Of a DNA stretch of 64,000 bases, positions 43,701 to 52,100 are shown piece after piece. The stretch covers positions 38,565 to 102,564 of the forward strand of contig PLYH01000001.1 in assembly GCA_003153355.1 (NCBI GenBank), in the 5' to 3' direction. Position 1 is the stretch's first letter. Each line of letters starts with the position of its first letter. This stretch comes from Candidatus Peregrinibacteria bacterium (GTDB taxonomy: Bacteria; Patescibacteriota; Gracilibacteria; UBA1369). Made by a program: the position numbers and the translations under genes. The notes under the pieces were generated by a model. That model was given only the letters and a program-made list of their open reading frames with translations, was not told where the DNA came from and did no database searches.

Positions 43701-44053
43701 CATCGTTCGCCGTGGCAGAAGATATTCAGATTTTCGCGAGAATGGCCAAAGAAACAGGGCTCATCGTGGCAGGTGCTTCAACATCAACCGGCACCGTGTC
43801 TCCTGAAACCACCGCAAGATTTATCAGCTTTGGTTTAGCAGGCGTCGTTACCATCGAAACCGGCGCACAGGAAGCGCCTCCACCTCCACCTGGCAACAAA
43901 AACAATCAACCAGTCGGCGGCCCGGGCGGCAGCACCAAAGTTGGAGGCGGCACGGACACCGGCGGCGGAAAAGGCGGAACAGTACCTCCAAAAGTCGGCG
44001 GCGGCAATCCTCCTCCACCGGGCGGAACGAACAACCCTGACCAATCCGGCTAA
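37796..44053 (+). CDS. Giant protein (2085 residues) with Gly-rich beta region and C-terminal NPDQSG
   Basis: No close family is recognised. An in-frame stop at 37784 forces the start to the ATG at 37796, and the N-terminus has no signal peptide. Residues about 330-400 resemble a bacterial SH3 domain (GWIRKDM), and about 540-600 a LysM-like segment (LKAGDTYESIADRAL); both are weak calls. Long helical regions alternate with a Gly-rich beta section (about 1150-1280, e.g. GITGGVGVGLTG) reminiscent of outer-membrane barrels or fibres. The last 65 residues are Pro/Gly-rich low complexity and end NPDQSG, the same hexapeptide that ends the next gene. Location (cytoplasmic or exported by a non-Sec route) is unresolved. 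Confidence 0.75.
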   Translation: MFNEKRILLFLNHGERASFKGKRMAYAGPEKLEGAPAESKETLKPAEKTEVLNDLMKNEYKTEWDAAKDPIQNLQEFADGIYGDNKGKAAYAKKLLQESLKWEDATTFAADKAKLSKEKCTMVNLKNGSMKFYKTDSFKPENEIKLSTLNAVIRTPKESVVSPPPVVEKKESDEGTDQQKSALEFFKKAFPGAKPDQIRISGTESLGVGTKADLNLRGYFGGAEMKNADPDYYGEDGSGRFLSGDNIVDDQGYRTHYIPAEIQQGFVVEAPKKNGVMGKFVLAKLTKNEIGSGKTDIMGWVEIGNLRNKGYKHEAFDKVQNVWSKKPEFTDEVVVVARKSNTLGNTVLYNDKGTMIRMIGKGEEVITANNMVRKVGNEEYINVSFEKSGAKDTGWIRKDMVLEPAPAEVKPPEVAYKEVKDERSDETMVAKYYNRETGKVHFDGDRAAEQTITISDLFPGAKKGDKIRVKRNGAGKSMEASFDPDKTYTKFLKNKTETRKGTFVYGNGVRVEIYDGDVVLPRWETGKSAEGPKDRAFLEKVTLKAGDTYESIADRALSMDPIMKAFEKSKYKSVDERRAAYVKLLKQFQDGNTLFLVVPTPSEAGVPTANEVAEVRYGERAESYADKFRKNREASEKAFRGNMKQYLDNQVMLDKSLLDVVDGNLKMKFATGEGFMGLVDIFNDKEAWLKLWNGEGSVEIAGLDQLIAVLKHPIFVEAGITPENARVKIIELIRVGRNDRVDFEDVLDSFKIYTNKKGQTGDLGDFKNELEENSKLMKANEGGYKAFEAKKGQGILKQTQIVNVVTEKRKLAESQGDDPAKYKSFADYVWHLVDGNKQQFDDYFKAVKALDDLKGDPEYQQWGNYREAANRIGYLNYVLEESGQLLQAIGQLKVKEFKAAAASPEKMAPETGKSVAAIEDVFRDSDKPNWRKNHPDGRSFSWEDVVAGTKEKDEDTTVYGKYFDEKAPMLRIRSRLNRFGEKDQPLDGVERISETDTVNEFNRLMKKALQRLISWKTNPAAATEFINKYTDSNKVQLPPKNKGETDEAYAVRVTPMLSSSLDSAFQTLKLGSLSQLQLEKDSPAPLVQKVQDQKDLIKIGYYFDSRDEEKGLTESTETKEAQLSMNPMIRKVQEIAIAKGYPKENAKKIESVFIGGIGLKIDTTKPLSQAFGAGLGSGVDLGDGFVLMVGIGVDSSGPVLGVAVRKGIKLGAEKDKELGITGGVGVGLTGPSIVGGVDYSFPISDSLDMKMFAGGSVGILVSGVGVGIGIGKNYETAQKNLEKQIGGMDTKEIDAEKDPDKKYLMIINNPQIGPYFRSAAQEFENEKDQKSVVLDLYETWRANVSGEAVRQNSAPFISGGGVFAGMLLIGGLPVPYVGPYLSFTIGKDTYVYRRQSESSKEMDKISQEKAQARSMDDLKKKYPDSNLAVKETKAAESGNIGTMANGDKGIRLKNFEVDLAPFKDEPSIDKYNEALRPYDMKLVPDAATGLLEFQVFGALGNLQILMDPGMEHKGLILKDGKVFLAPGAKPELFITREEFFTPFPKKGSPMNTIVTISDTPKRTRSMIQSEVAEQGSYLYRKAGMQWEVISTPNVSNNNVMDAAGYAKYKGNFETFNEKVEGFDETKWKEYEAKVKALPFIMEAEPDLTDEKRTQLKKFSKDFFNFNVGKYGEYTTVKPGDTEAVINEKRRNLAALIQTEAQKDAPPKGRGMGAKLSDLQMNFVMSELMDVSFMELEKAPDKRARFEQNLEWSKQAVLLPFFRKKIADLNAKGLNIKSTPEQLVDLVSRRLLEDVKDEELGKPGQPLGPNWMFSSVAGAIGLGLRGVAGYITQDKYGVLGLHEEDLSKPGLEGDLAKVILELESPLDTQNDKAFAESIMAKKLIAMPGMWFVLGDANANQALDGMQKALKGEAVGDNAGFQEFKKIAQGIRDTQLRGGNAFIYNAPNGNSFEFRLNTKVADMAHARCGNASFAVAEDIQIFARMAKETGLIVAGASTSTGTVSPETTARFISFGLAGVVTIETGAQEAPPPPPGNKNNQPVGGPGGSTKVGGGTDTGGGKGGTVPPKVGGGNPPPPGGTNNPDQSG

Positions 44054-44071
44054 TATTTCTAAAAATAAACT

Positions 44072-44272
44072 ATGAAAAAAAACAATCAACAAATCGGCTG
44101 GGTTCTTGCAATTTTAGCAGTCATCATCGTGATTATATTCATGGTGATGTCTCAACAAAATTCAAACAGTCAGGTGCCGACAGGCGGTGGACAGCAAGGA
44201 ACAGTTGCTCCTCTTATAACATCGCCAAGTCAACAAAGCGGTGCCGCAGTGAATCCGGATCAGTCTGGTTAA
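44072..44272 (+). CDS. Small single-TM protein ending in NPDQSG
   Basis: The 66-residue protein has a short basic N-terminus, one strong hydrophobic helix (about 9-28, VLAILAVIIVIIFMVM) and a Gln/Gly/Pro-rich tail that would face outside. Its last six residues NPDQSG equal those of the giant protein 18 nt upstream. No lipobox or known family is seen. It may be a membrane partner or anchor for the giant protein; the shared terminus is the only evidence. Confidence 0.7.
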   Translation: MKKNNQQIGWVLAILAVIIVIIFMVMSQQNSNSQVPTGGGQQGTVAPLITSPSQQSGAAVNPDQSG

Positions 44273-44296
44273 TACAAATTTTATACCTCCATCAAA

Positions 44297-47200
44297 ATGA
44301 AAAATAAAAATCTAACAATCTGGCTCGTAGCGCTCACTGCTCTCGTTGAGCTTTTAGTTGCGCCGTTGCCAGTTTCTGCAGATTACCATCCGGTGTCTCG
44401 TCAGGCATGCGACCTTGGGATATTTCCTTTTGATCCGGCAGGTACAAAATTTTATGGAAGCGCCGCCGACAATTACATCAACGGCAGACCTTCGGAATTC
44501 CCAGGTGGAACGATTACTGATGCAATTTGTAACATTGCTATTGGCGGACATCTTACGATCCCTACAGTAACGCCATATACGACCCAATCATATAATCCTC
44601 AGCCAGTTACCGACACCGGCGACATTCCTTTGAAATCCGGTTCGCAAAACACCTACGTGCCAATCGGCCTTCATCAGCACAACTATTATAACGACTCTGC
44701 TGAAGAAACATCCGGACAGCAATATTTCTATAAATCACTCATTTCCAAATTCGAAATCGATTTTGCGCCTGATGTGGCATCAAATATCGATTTAAGCAAA
44801 ATAACCTGTATCACCGACGTTCCTGCGGGATTTTCCGCGGACGACCTTTCTGCAGACGGCGTTGCAAACTGTAATGGTTACGCACCGCATCTTTGGGGCG
44901 GAACTGAAGTAAGAAACAGCGCAAGCGGAGTCGTATGGACATTTGGTGAAAACGATCCTTCTTCTAAACCAAGAATTTTCGGATATAATCCTGATCTTGA
45001 TTCGCTCATCGGTTTTAATTCCAAACCGGACGCAAACCGAAACTTCTTTGCTTACGTACAGCTTCCAACACGGGAAGATGTTCCTGCGGATCTTTGGAGT
45101 TCAAGTACTTCATCAAAAGTCTTGCTCCGCGATTACGCAATTAAAAGGACAACGAACATGAGTTATCTGAACGACGATAATTACTGCAGCGTACCAAAAG
45201 ATTACGACACGCATTGGTGCTCAATGGACTGGAAAAGACCGGCACAATTCCAGACAGGAACACCCTATGGAAGCTCAACAGCCAACTACTATTGGTCCCC
45301 GATCGGCAGCACAGGCGTTGTCTGGAGAAAATCAGCACCTACTCCGGAAAAATGTACAAGCTTTACATTAACTCCTTTGACCTTAACCAATCCGGGACAA
45401 ACGACGCTGACCGGACACATCACCACGGATAAAGGACTAAGCCACAACGCAACGATTACCTGGACACAATCCGGCGGAACATTGGACACTTATCCAACGC
45501 AAAGCGCGGTAACGAATGCAGACATTATCAACAAATTCACCATTCCTAATCCGGGCAACGATGCAAATGTCACAGCAGAAGTCACCGCTATCAACGACGG
45601 CGTTGATCTTGGAACGTGTGCCGGTTCAAAACAAACAGCAAAGACCCCTCCTCCGACCTGTACAGGTTTGACGATCAGTCCGACCGGACCGTTCGTGGAA
45701 TCAGATTTGCCGCAAACTATTAATGTAAGTTCAGCAACGACTGGCGGTCTCAATCTCGACTATAAATGGACTTCAACCGCACCAAGTAAATTCACATACG
45801 ACGGCAATTCCGGAACATATTATGACACCGATACATCAACCACGCTGAACTACACCCTGCCAACCATCAGTGCACCGCAAACAATAACTGTCACGGCAGT
45901 GGATAAATCAAACCACGCCACGGAATTTGCAGGAACATGTCAGGCAAACATAAAAATCACTGTTCCTCCTCCTTTCTGTTATGACGTCGTTCCAAATTCA
46001 ACCACTCTTTCCAACACCGGCAGTGACATCTTCAGTGCGAAAGTGAACTACAGTGACGGCATCGACCGCAACACGACAGTAACCTGGACTCCTACAAACC
46101 TTAACTTAACTCCTCCGACCAGTCCGGAAACCAAAACCAGCGCCACCAACTTTGTAAAAGTGACCAATCCGGTCGTCTCGGGAAACCCAGTCTCATTGCA
46201 GATGCAGGTCACGGGCGTACCTGCGGGCGTGATCCTGCCACCGGGTGGCGATTGTGCAACCGGCAAAACCGCAAGTTCAGGCGGCGGCAATATGTGCCAG
46301 AATTTGAACTCCGGTTATTTGGGAACAACTATTTCAGGCGGCAGCAGCCAGCTTCTCAATCCAAATCCTACCAACGTCAGTTCTCCAAATCCTTCACAGG
46401 TAAGCTGGACAGTAAGCGGCAGTGCAACGCTTTCACCGAATCCGGCAAATAACGTGGCTTGTTACGATTATTTGGGCCCTGATTTAAGTAATACATCATT
46501 TACCACCATCGTGGGTTGCAGCTACTTTTATAAAACATCATCTGTTCAGGGAACGAGCGGATCAGTAAGCATGAGCGCGGTTCCAAACCTTGGAAGCGTA
46601 GCAGCTTGTAACCAGACAATCACTTTCAACAATCCGATCACGCCTCCGGGCGGCGGTTCATGTACAGGTTTGAGCTGGAGCCAGGTAGGCGGCCAGATCT
46701 GCGTCAGTCCTATCCCAAGCGGATCATTCAGCGGAAGCTATCAATGGACCATCGGTTCAACAACCTTCAATGACGGCACATGCCAAACCGTTCCGCCAAA
46801 CACGAGCGTAAACGTCCAGGCAATCGGAGCTCCTGCATGTCAGGTCAATATTCCTCCGCAACCACCACAGAATAATCAATGTACGATGGGACCTCCAAGC
46901 TACAATAATGGAGAGCTTTGTCTTACCAACGTCCAGAATTATGTCGGACCGTTTACATGGCAAATCGGCAGCGGCGCTCCGTTCTCAAACGGACTCTGCC
47001 AGCCCGTTCCGCTAAACACTCCGGTAACTGTTACTGGACCAACACCGGCTTGTAGCATCAACAACTACACCCCTCCGGTTCCACCAAGCCCTCCAACGTT
47101 CACCAAAACGGTTGAAATCGTAAATCTTCCGGGGGCGAAACCAATTTCTGGGGAAACAGGCGTGAAGAGCGGATTTAATAATCCGTTAACGCTCGTCCCA

Positions 47201-48658
47201 AGCAACATCAACGGCGGTAAAACCGGAACGATCGACGGCAAAGTCGTCAAATACACCCTCACCTTTACTCCGACGAACGACAAAACCGATGCAACTATCA
47301 CCGACCCGATGAACAGCGGAAAAATCCAAGGCTACATCAATGGATCATCAACAACCGGAGGCGACATTAAATATGACGACACATTCTTGATCAACGGCGT
47401 GGTTCAATGTCCTGCCAGTGGACCGGCCACCGACTGTTACACTCTTACAGGAGATCAAAATACCGTATTGCCGATCATCCAATTATCAAGCCTCAATGCC
47501 GGACAAGTCGTCACGGTAACTTACCAGGGCATTGTTGAAAACAGTTCAATCAGCGACAATAGTTGTTTGACCGGCAGTATTTGTGAAGAAAAATATACGA
47601 ACATTGCTACTGCAAACTACGCCGTACCTTCAATGACTCCGGGAACATTAAGCGCATCGGCAGCCGTCCAAAGTTTCTGCCAGTATATCTTGACCCGCGC
47701 TTCCGGCGACATTTATCTTGAAACCAGCCTGCAGTACGGACAAGACATTTCGGTCTGCTCACAATACAAAAACAGCACCGGTCTGATCATCACTCCGGGC
47801 GCGCCTCCTGAACAAACCGCGCCAAGTACAGGTGCAGCAGCTTCCCTGAACGTCGGTCACGAAATCTGCAACCTCGACAAATTCGCCGTGAACTTAACAA
47901 CCCAAACGGGTAAGACGGAAACCCTCTATGGCTCACAGGTTGCTTCAAACCTTTCCAGTGAAATCTGTGAAGTCAGACTCCGCCCAGGCCAGGATTGGGG
48001 CAAGAGCCAGATCGCTTCCAGCATTGAAGAAAACAAAACCCGCGTCGCCCGCTGGACTCCGAATTTGACTGCAGGAATGACCATCCAAAGTTTGAACGAT
48101 CTTCCGCAAACATCAACCGGCGTCTACCACATAAAAGGAAATCTTACGATTGATCCTTCACAGGCTGTTCCAGATTCAATCACCAATGCTTTCATTTCCG
48201 ACGGTGACGGCGCAAAAACCTTCATCGTAGAAAACGGCGACCTGAATATTAACAGCAACATCAACTACGGCCCTTGCAAAAATCCGAGCGGCGTTTGCAC
48301 CGTACGCGATACGGCTTCACTGGCTTTCATCGTCTTAAACGGAAACATTAATATAAGTCCTAAAGTCACGCAGATGTCCGGCGTCTACTTTGTCCAGCAG
48401 GGTAAAGATACCAATGGAAATCTTGTCGACAACGGCAAACTCGTTTCAACCGGTGAAGCAAACACTTATGTTCCTTTGACGGTTTTCGGATCGATCTACG
48501 GCGACATTCAGGATCTGTTGAGTCACCGCAAATTCTCCGGCGATCCGGCGTCCAACGGCGGTTCAATCGTCATCCGCTTTGATGAACGCATCATCCTCAA
48601 CACACCTCCTGGATTACAGGACATTCTCCAGTTGAGCGAAAACCAGGTGGCCCAATAA
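44297..48658 (+). CDS. Large secreted surface protein with Cys-bracketed Ig-like modules
   Basis: The 1453-residue protein has a Sec signal peptide with likely cleavage after PVSA. After a 320-residue N-terminal domain come about six Ig-like beta modules of 70-110 residues joined by Pro-rich links; each tends to start and end with a Cys (CTSFTLTP, CTGLTISP, CYDVVPNS, CTGLSWSQ). A DUF11-like adhesin domain (YTLTFTPTNDKTDATITDP) is next. The C-terminal region (from about 1240) has beta-solenoid-like repeats with the segment VYHIKGNLTI and IVENGDLNINS. No LPXTG or clear C-terminal anchor is seen. It is probably an adhesin or surface-layer component. Confidence 0.8.
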   Translation: MKNKNLTIWLVALTALVELLVAPLPVSADYHPVSRQACDLGIFPFDPAGTKFYGSAADNYINGRPSEFPGGTITDAICNIAIGGHLTIPTVTPYTTQSYNPQPVTDTGDIPLKSGSQNTYVPIGLHQHNYYNDSAEETSGQQYFYKSLISKFEIDFAPDVASNIDLSKITCITDVPAGFSADDLSADGVANCNGYAPHLWGGTEVRNSASGVVWTFGENDPSSKPRIFGYNPDLDSLIGFNSKPDANRNFFAYVQLPTREDVPADLWSSSTSSKVLLRDYAIKRTTNMSYLNDDNYCSVPKDYDTHWCSMDWKRPAQFQTGTPYGSSTANYYWSPIGSTGVVWRKSAPTPEKCTSFTLTPLTLTNPGQTTLTGHITTDKGLSHNATITWTQSGGTLDTYPTQSAVTNADIINKFTIPNPGNDANVTAEVTAINDGVDLGTCAGSKQTAKTPPPTCTGLTISPTGPFVESDLPQTINVSSATTGGLNLDYKWTSTAPSKFTYDGNSGTYYDTDTSTTLNYTLPTISAPQTITVTAVDKSNHATEFAGTCQANIKITVPPPFCYDVVPNSTTLSNTGSDIFSAKVNYSDGIDRNTTVTWTPTNLNLTPPTSPETKTSATNFVKVTNPVVSGNPVSLQMQVTGVPAGVILPPGGDCATGKTASSGGGNMCQNLNSGYLGTTISGGSSQLLNPNPTNVSSPNPSQVSWTVSGSATLSPNPANNVACYDYLGPDLSNTSFTTIVGCSYFYKTSSVQGTSGSVSMSAVPNLGSVAACNQTITFNNPITPPGGGSCTGLSWSQVGGQICVSPIPSGSFSGSYQWTIGSTTFNDGTCQTVPPNTSVNVQAIGAPACQVNIPPQPPQNNQCTMGPPSYNNGELCLTNVQNYVGPFTWQIGSGAPFSNGLCQPVPLNTPVTVTGPTPACSINNYTPPVPPSPPTFTKTVEIVNLPGAKPISGETGVKSGFNNPLTLVPSNINGGKTGTIDGKVVKYTLTFTPTNDKTDATITDPMNSGKIQGYINGSSTTGGDIKYDDTFLINGVVQCPASGPATDCYTLTGDQNTVLPIIQLSSLNAGQVVTVTYQGIVENSSISDNSCLTGSICEEKYTNIATANYAVPSMTPGTLSASAAVQSFCQYILTRASGDIYLETSLQYGQDISVCSQYKNSTGLIITPGAPPEQTAPSTGAAASLNVGHEICNLDKFAVNLTTQTGKTETLYGSQVASNLSSEICEVRLRPGQDWGKSQIASSIEENKTRVARWTPNLTAGMTIQSLNDLPQTSTGVYHIKGNLTIDPSQAVPDSITNAFISDGDGAKTFIVENGDLNINSNINYGPCKNPSGVCTVRDTASLAFIVLNGNINISPKVTQMSGVYFVQQGKDTNGNLVDNGKLVSTGEANTYVPLTVFGSIYGDIQDLLSHRKFSGDPASNGGSIVIRFDERIILNTPPGLQDILQLSENQVAQ

Positions 48659-48684
48659 AACCTTCCACAAAAACATGATATAAG

Positions 48685-48713
48685 AAAACCCCTCCTTACA
48701 AAGAGGGGTTTTT
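48685..48713 (+). terminator. Rho-independent terminator closing the surface block
   Basis: A 10-bp stem AAAACCCCTC / GAGGGGTTTT with an 8-nt loop ends in a T-run, 27 nt after the stop of the 1453-residue gene. Confidence 0.88.
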
Positions 48714-48823
48714 GTTTATGTTCTGTCATATCTAGCCATGTCCGTCAAATATGGACGCGCACACAAACTTCCTGCTAGAGTAAGATCTCAAAAGTGCTAT
48801 TTCCGCAATATATCACCGACAGC

Positions 48824-49807
48824 ATGCCCCAAGCCAATCTTCATCTTTTTTACGGCGAAGACACCTACTCCTCCTGGCACAAAAGCCAGTACTGGAAAAA
48901 AGAGTTCGAAAAAAAATTCGGCGACATTAACGTGCTGATGTTTGATGGTGAAAAATTGACGTACGGCGATTTTATTGAAGCGGTTGATTCAGTCCCCTTC
49001 CTGGGCGAAAAAAAACTTGTGATCATCCGCGATTTTTTGCGCGACGGCAAAGACGACGACCAAAAATCCATAGCGGAAAAACTTCCGGACATCGCGGATT
49101 TCAGTCTGGTTGTTTTTCTGGAGCAGGAAAAACCCGATGCCAGAACAACGCTGTTTAAAACCCTCAAAAAAATAGCGACGCTGCAGGAGTTCGATCCTTT
49201 GATCGGACCAAAACTCACGGCATGGATTCAAACCAGAGTGCAGGAACGCGGCGGCAGGATAGGGATGCGTGAAGCCAACCAGCTGGCAGAAACCGTCGGA
49301 CCAAACTTGTGGCAGATGACCCAGGAAATTGAAAAACTCACACTGTATGCCGAAGGCCAGCCTATCCCAAGCGAAGCGATTGAAAGCATGACGAGCCCGA
49401 ATCTTTCCACGTCAATTTTCAAACTCACGGACTATCTTGGACAAAAAAACGCCAAAGCTGCTCTTAAAACCTTGGATGTTCTTTTGGAAAGCGGCGAAGA
49501 GATCGTCAAAAGCATGTTCATGATCGTGAGGCATTTCAGAATTTTGATTCAGGTGCGGGCATGTATGGAACAAAAAATGGAAAAAACCGCCATCAACCAA
49601 AAACTGAAAGAACACCCTTTTGTGATTATGACGGCCATGGGCCAGAGTAAAAATTTCAAAAGCGCGATGCTGGCGAAAACCTACGGCAAACTCCTGGCGA
49701 TCGATACGAACATGAAAAGCGGCAAAATCCACATGACCGCAGGCGACAACACTGAACTGCGCCTGGCCCTGGAAAAACTGATCGTTGAACTGTGCCGGGT
49801 TGAATAA
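48824..49807 (+). CDS. holA: DNA polymerase III delta subunit
   Basis: HolA opens the sliding clamp within the clamp-loader complex. The 327-residue protein has the family layout: N-terminal LHLFYGEDTYSSW, VDSVPFLGEKKLVIIRDF, then EQEKPDARTTLFKTL, RGGRIGMREANQLAETVGPNLWQMTQEIEKL, and the C-terminal helical collar domain. The ATG at 48824 (MPQANLHLFYGED) fits the family start; the longer ORF adds ten unrelated residues. The terminator at 48685 isolates it from the surface block. Confidence 0.9.
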   Translation: MPQANLHLFYGEDTYSSWHKSQYWKKEFEKKFGDINVLMFDGEKLTYGDFIEAVDSVPFLGEKKLVIIRDFLRDGKDDDQKSIAEKLPDIADFSLVVFLEQEKPDARTTLFKTLKKIATLQEFDPLIGPKLTAWIQTRVQERGGRIGMREANQLAETVGPNLWQMTQEIEKLTLYAEGQPIPSEAIESMTSPNLSTSIFKLTDYLGQKNAKAALKTLDVLLESGEEIVKSMFMIVRHFRILIQVRACMEQKMEKTAINQKLKEHPFVIMTAMGQSKNFKSAMLAKTYGKLLAIDTNMKSGKIHMTAGDNTELRLALEKLIVELCRVE

Positions 49808-49812
49808 AACAA

Positions 49813-49846
49813 AAGGAGCCCCGTTTTTCAACAAGGCTCCTTCATT
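49813..49846. terminator. Bidirectional terminator between holA and the SLH gene
   Basis: AAGGAGCC / GGCTCCTT forms an 8-bp stem with a 14-nt loop between two convergent genes. The T-rich tail is clearer on the minus strand (TTTTGTTTT) than on the plus strand. Confidence 0.75.
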
Positions 49847-49872
49847 TTATCGTACCTAAACTTCACTAACCT

Positions 49873-52011
49873 TTAAAACTTCCCGAGGGTGTGAAGTTTG
49901 TAAATAATTTCTGCAACTTCACGGCGCAACGTGTATTGCGTTGGAAACAGATCTGCACCGACGAAGAGGCTGTTATCCATTGAATACTTTGCATACCCGC
50001 TGAACCACTGTCCTGCTGCAACGTCAGCATAAGACAGACTGCTGTTGCTTGGCATCGGATCGCTCAGGTTGCGGAGCAGCAACGCGAGGAATTCAACGCG
50101 GTCTACTGCACGGCCCGGTCTGTAGAAACCTGCATCAGCGCCGGACTGGTAACCGGTGATCATGCCGATGCCTTTTCCATCACAGACATATTGGAATGCC
50201 CATGATACCGGAGTCACATCCGGGAACGGATTAACACTGTGGCAATAATCAGTGGATGCATTAAATTTATTGAAGGTCGTAAGCACAATCTTTGCAACCT
50301 GGTCGCGCTGGAGATCGGCATTTGGAGCAAACGTACCATCCGGATTGCCGGTCATCGCACCCGATCCTTTGACATATGTGAACGCTGCGCAATCAGGATC
50401 GGTTGACGGTACATCGGTAAAGCCGTCACATTGGCTGCCTGATGGCGGAGGCGGTGGAGTAACACTGCCCACACTCACAGTTACATTCGTAGATTTTGAA
50501 TCGGTTCCTCCCGCGTTGGTTGCCGTAACTTTAGCGGTATAAACACCGTCGGCAACAACATTGCCGGTGGTGTCTTTTCCATCCCAGGTTGTAAGAATCG
50601 AACCAGTGGATTTGCTTTGATTATCAATCAATCTTTTCATTTCAACGCTGCTTCCGTTCAAAATGGAAACAGTGACATTCGCATTGGCACTGAGGTTGAA
50701 AGAAATTGTCGTGGTGTCAGCATTGCCGTCGCCGTTCGGACTGATCGTTGCCGGAGCAGCGCTCAAACCCGTAATCGATGGAGCAGAAACACTCGCAGCC
50801 GCTGCTTCAAATGCACCCGGATCATATTGGGCGGTGCCGTTACCGTCGCCGTCGAGCGGACGGGCAGTGCCGAAATAATCGTTGGCCACACCACTTTCGG
50901 TTGTACCTTTATCGATACAAGTTGAACCGCTTGCCAGTTTATAACTGTTTGGATCCGTGCCTGATCCGGAAAATTGAGGATCGCAACTTAGGTTATTCCC
51001 GCTCATCGCAGGATCGCTGGAGTTGCTGAAAAGTGCATTGTAATCAAAAACGGACGTATCGCCTCCGTTATGAACAAGTGTGGAATTGCCTACTGTGTAA
51101 GCAATAAGATTGTTATCGATCGTGTTGCCATTGCCGAGAGCAACGATCGCCGCATTACTTGCGCCCGAATTAATCTGGTTGTGCGCCAGAGTGTTATTCA
51201 CGAACTGGCAGCTGCCTCCCGGAATAACAAGAGCGTCAGCGGTATCGCCTAAAATAAAATTATTATAGACGAGCGCACCGTTGCTGCATTTTAAAGAACC
51301 GCCTCCACCATTGGAACTGTTGGCATAGTAAAGATTATTATATGCCGTAACTTTACCGTTATAATTTGAAACAAGGCCGCCGTTCGCGGTATTGCTGTAA
51401 AATTTATTTGCGCTTACTTCCGCCGTATTGGAACCGGTGATGATAATGGCCAATGCAACGGCGCTCGTGGTGATATTATTGTGAATAACATTGTTCGTAA
51501 CGGAAAAATCAAGAGTGGTAGCACCGTTATTCTGAATAAAAATCCCGCCCCCGTTCAGACCTGAGATATCAAACCCGTCCATTTTTCCAGCAACCGAAGT
51601 AACATCCAAGAGACCCGCTGCTCCGCCTGTCTGAATATTTGAAGGTGTTGATGAAGGAGCCTGGGTGGAAAACGCGCTGTTCCATCCGCCGGAAAGATTA
51701 AAACTCTTTGAATAAGTAGAGCCATCAACATTCCACGGAAGAGTTTCAGCGGAATAGTTCCCGCCCGCGACCCAAATGTTGTCGTAATCGGAATTCGCCG
51801 GAGTTTCCAGATAATTCACGGCGTCGGTAATCTTCTGAAATGGATGAGCAAAGCTTCCATCTCCAGCCGGAGCTGCACTGGCGTCAACGTAGACACCGCA
51901 GCTGTGGAGCGTATGACAGTTAAGAATAGGAGGAATAATTGCCGATGCGCTGCTCGCTCCAATTGAAAAGAGCATGAGCGCACTCCCCATGGAGGCGATC
52001 AATTTTTTCAT
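49873..52011 (-). CDS. Secreted beta-helix protein with FlgD-type Ig domain and SLH repeats
   Basis: The 712-residue protein has a Sec signal peptide (cleavage likely after SSASA). Residues about 30-400 form a parallel beta-helix of the DUF1565/right-handed type with many Asn-rich turns. A FlgD-like Ig domain follows (about 415-515, ATISPNGDGNADTTTISFNL). Three SLH motifs close the protein: FTDVPSTDPD..., FPDVTPVSWAFQYV... and YADVAAGQWFSGYA.... SLH domains hold proteins to the cell wall through secondary polymers, which implies a wall glycan. Possible roles are polysaccharide binding or degradation at the surface. Confidence 0.88.
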   Translation of the reverse strand: MKKLIASMGSALMLFSIGASSASAIIPPILNCHTLHSCGVYVDASAAPAGDGSFAHPFQKITDAVNYLETPANSDYDNIWVAGGNYSAETLPWNVDGSTYSKSFNLSGGWNSAFSTQAPSSTPSNIQTGGAAGLLDVTSVAGKMDGFDISGLNGGGIFIQNNGATTLDFSVTNNVIHNNITTSAVALAIIITGSNTAEVSANKFYSNTANGGLVSNYNGKVTAYNNLYYANSSNGGGGSLKCSNGALVYNNFILGDTADALVIPGGSCQFVNNTLAHNQINSGASNAAIVALGNGNTIDNNLIAYTVGNSTLVHNGGDTSVFDYNALFSNSSDPAMSGNNLSCDPQFSGSGTDPNSYKLASGSTCIDKGTTESGVANDYFGTARPLDGDGNGTAQYDPGAFEAAAASVSAPSITGLSAAPATISPNGDGNADTTTISFNLSANANVTVSILNGSSVEMKRLIDNQSKSTGSILTTWDGKDTTGNVVADGVYTAKVTATNAGGTDSKSTNVTVSVGSVTPPPPPSGSQCDGFTDVPSTDPDCAAFTYVKGSGAMTGNPDGTFAPNADLQRDQVAKIVLTTFNKFNASTDYCHSVNPFPDVTPVSWAFQYVCDGKGIGMITGYQSGADAGFYRPGRAVDRVEFLALLLRNLSDPMPSNSSLSYADVAAGQWFSGYAKYSMDNSLFVGADLFPTQYTLRREVAEIIYKLHTLGKF

Positions 52012-52046
52012 AACGAAAAAATTTAAGAAATAAAAATACTCCTGAC

Positions 52047-52055
52047 ATTATAACA
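52047..52055 (-). promoter_or_regulatory. Extended -10 for the SLH gene
   Basis: On the minus strand TGTTATAAT lies about 36 nt before the ATG at 52011, identical to the element at 2969. Confidence 0.6.
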
Positions 52056-52100
52056 CTGTACTTTCTAAAACTGAAAAAAACCGGAAATGTTACAGCTTTT

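Noticed and set aside
44297-48658. LPXTG or other sortase signal in the large adhesin
   Set aside because: The C-terminus ends ...SENQVAQ without LPXTG, a hydrophobic helix or basic tail.
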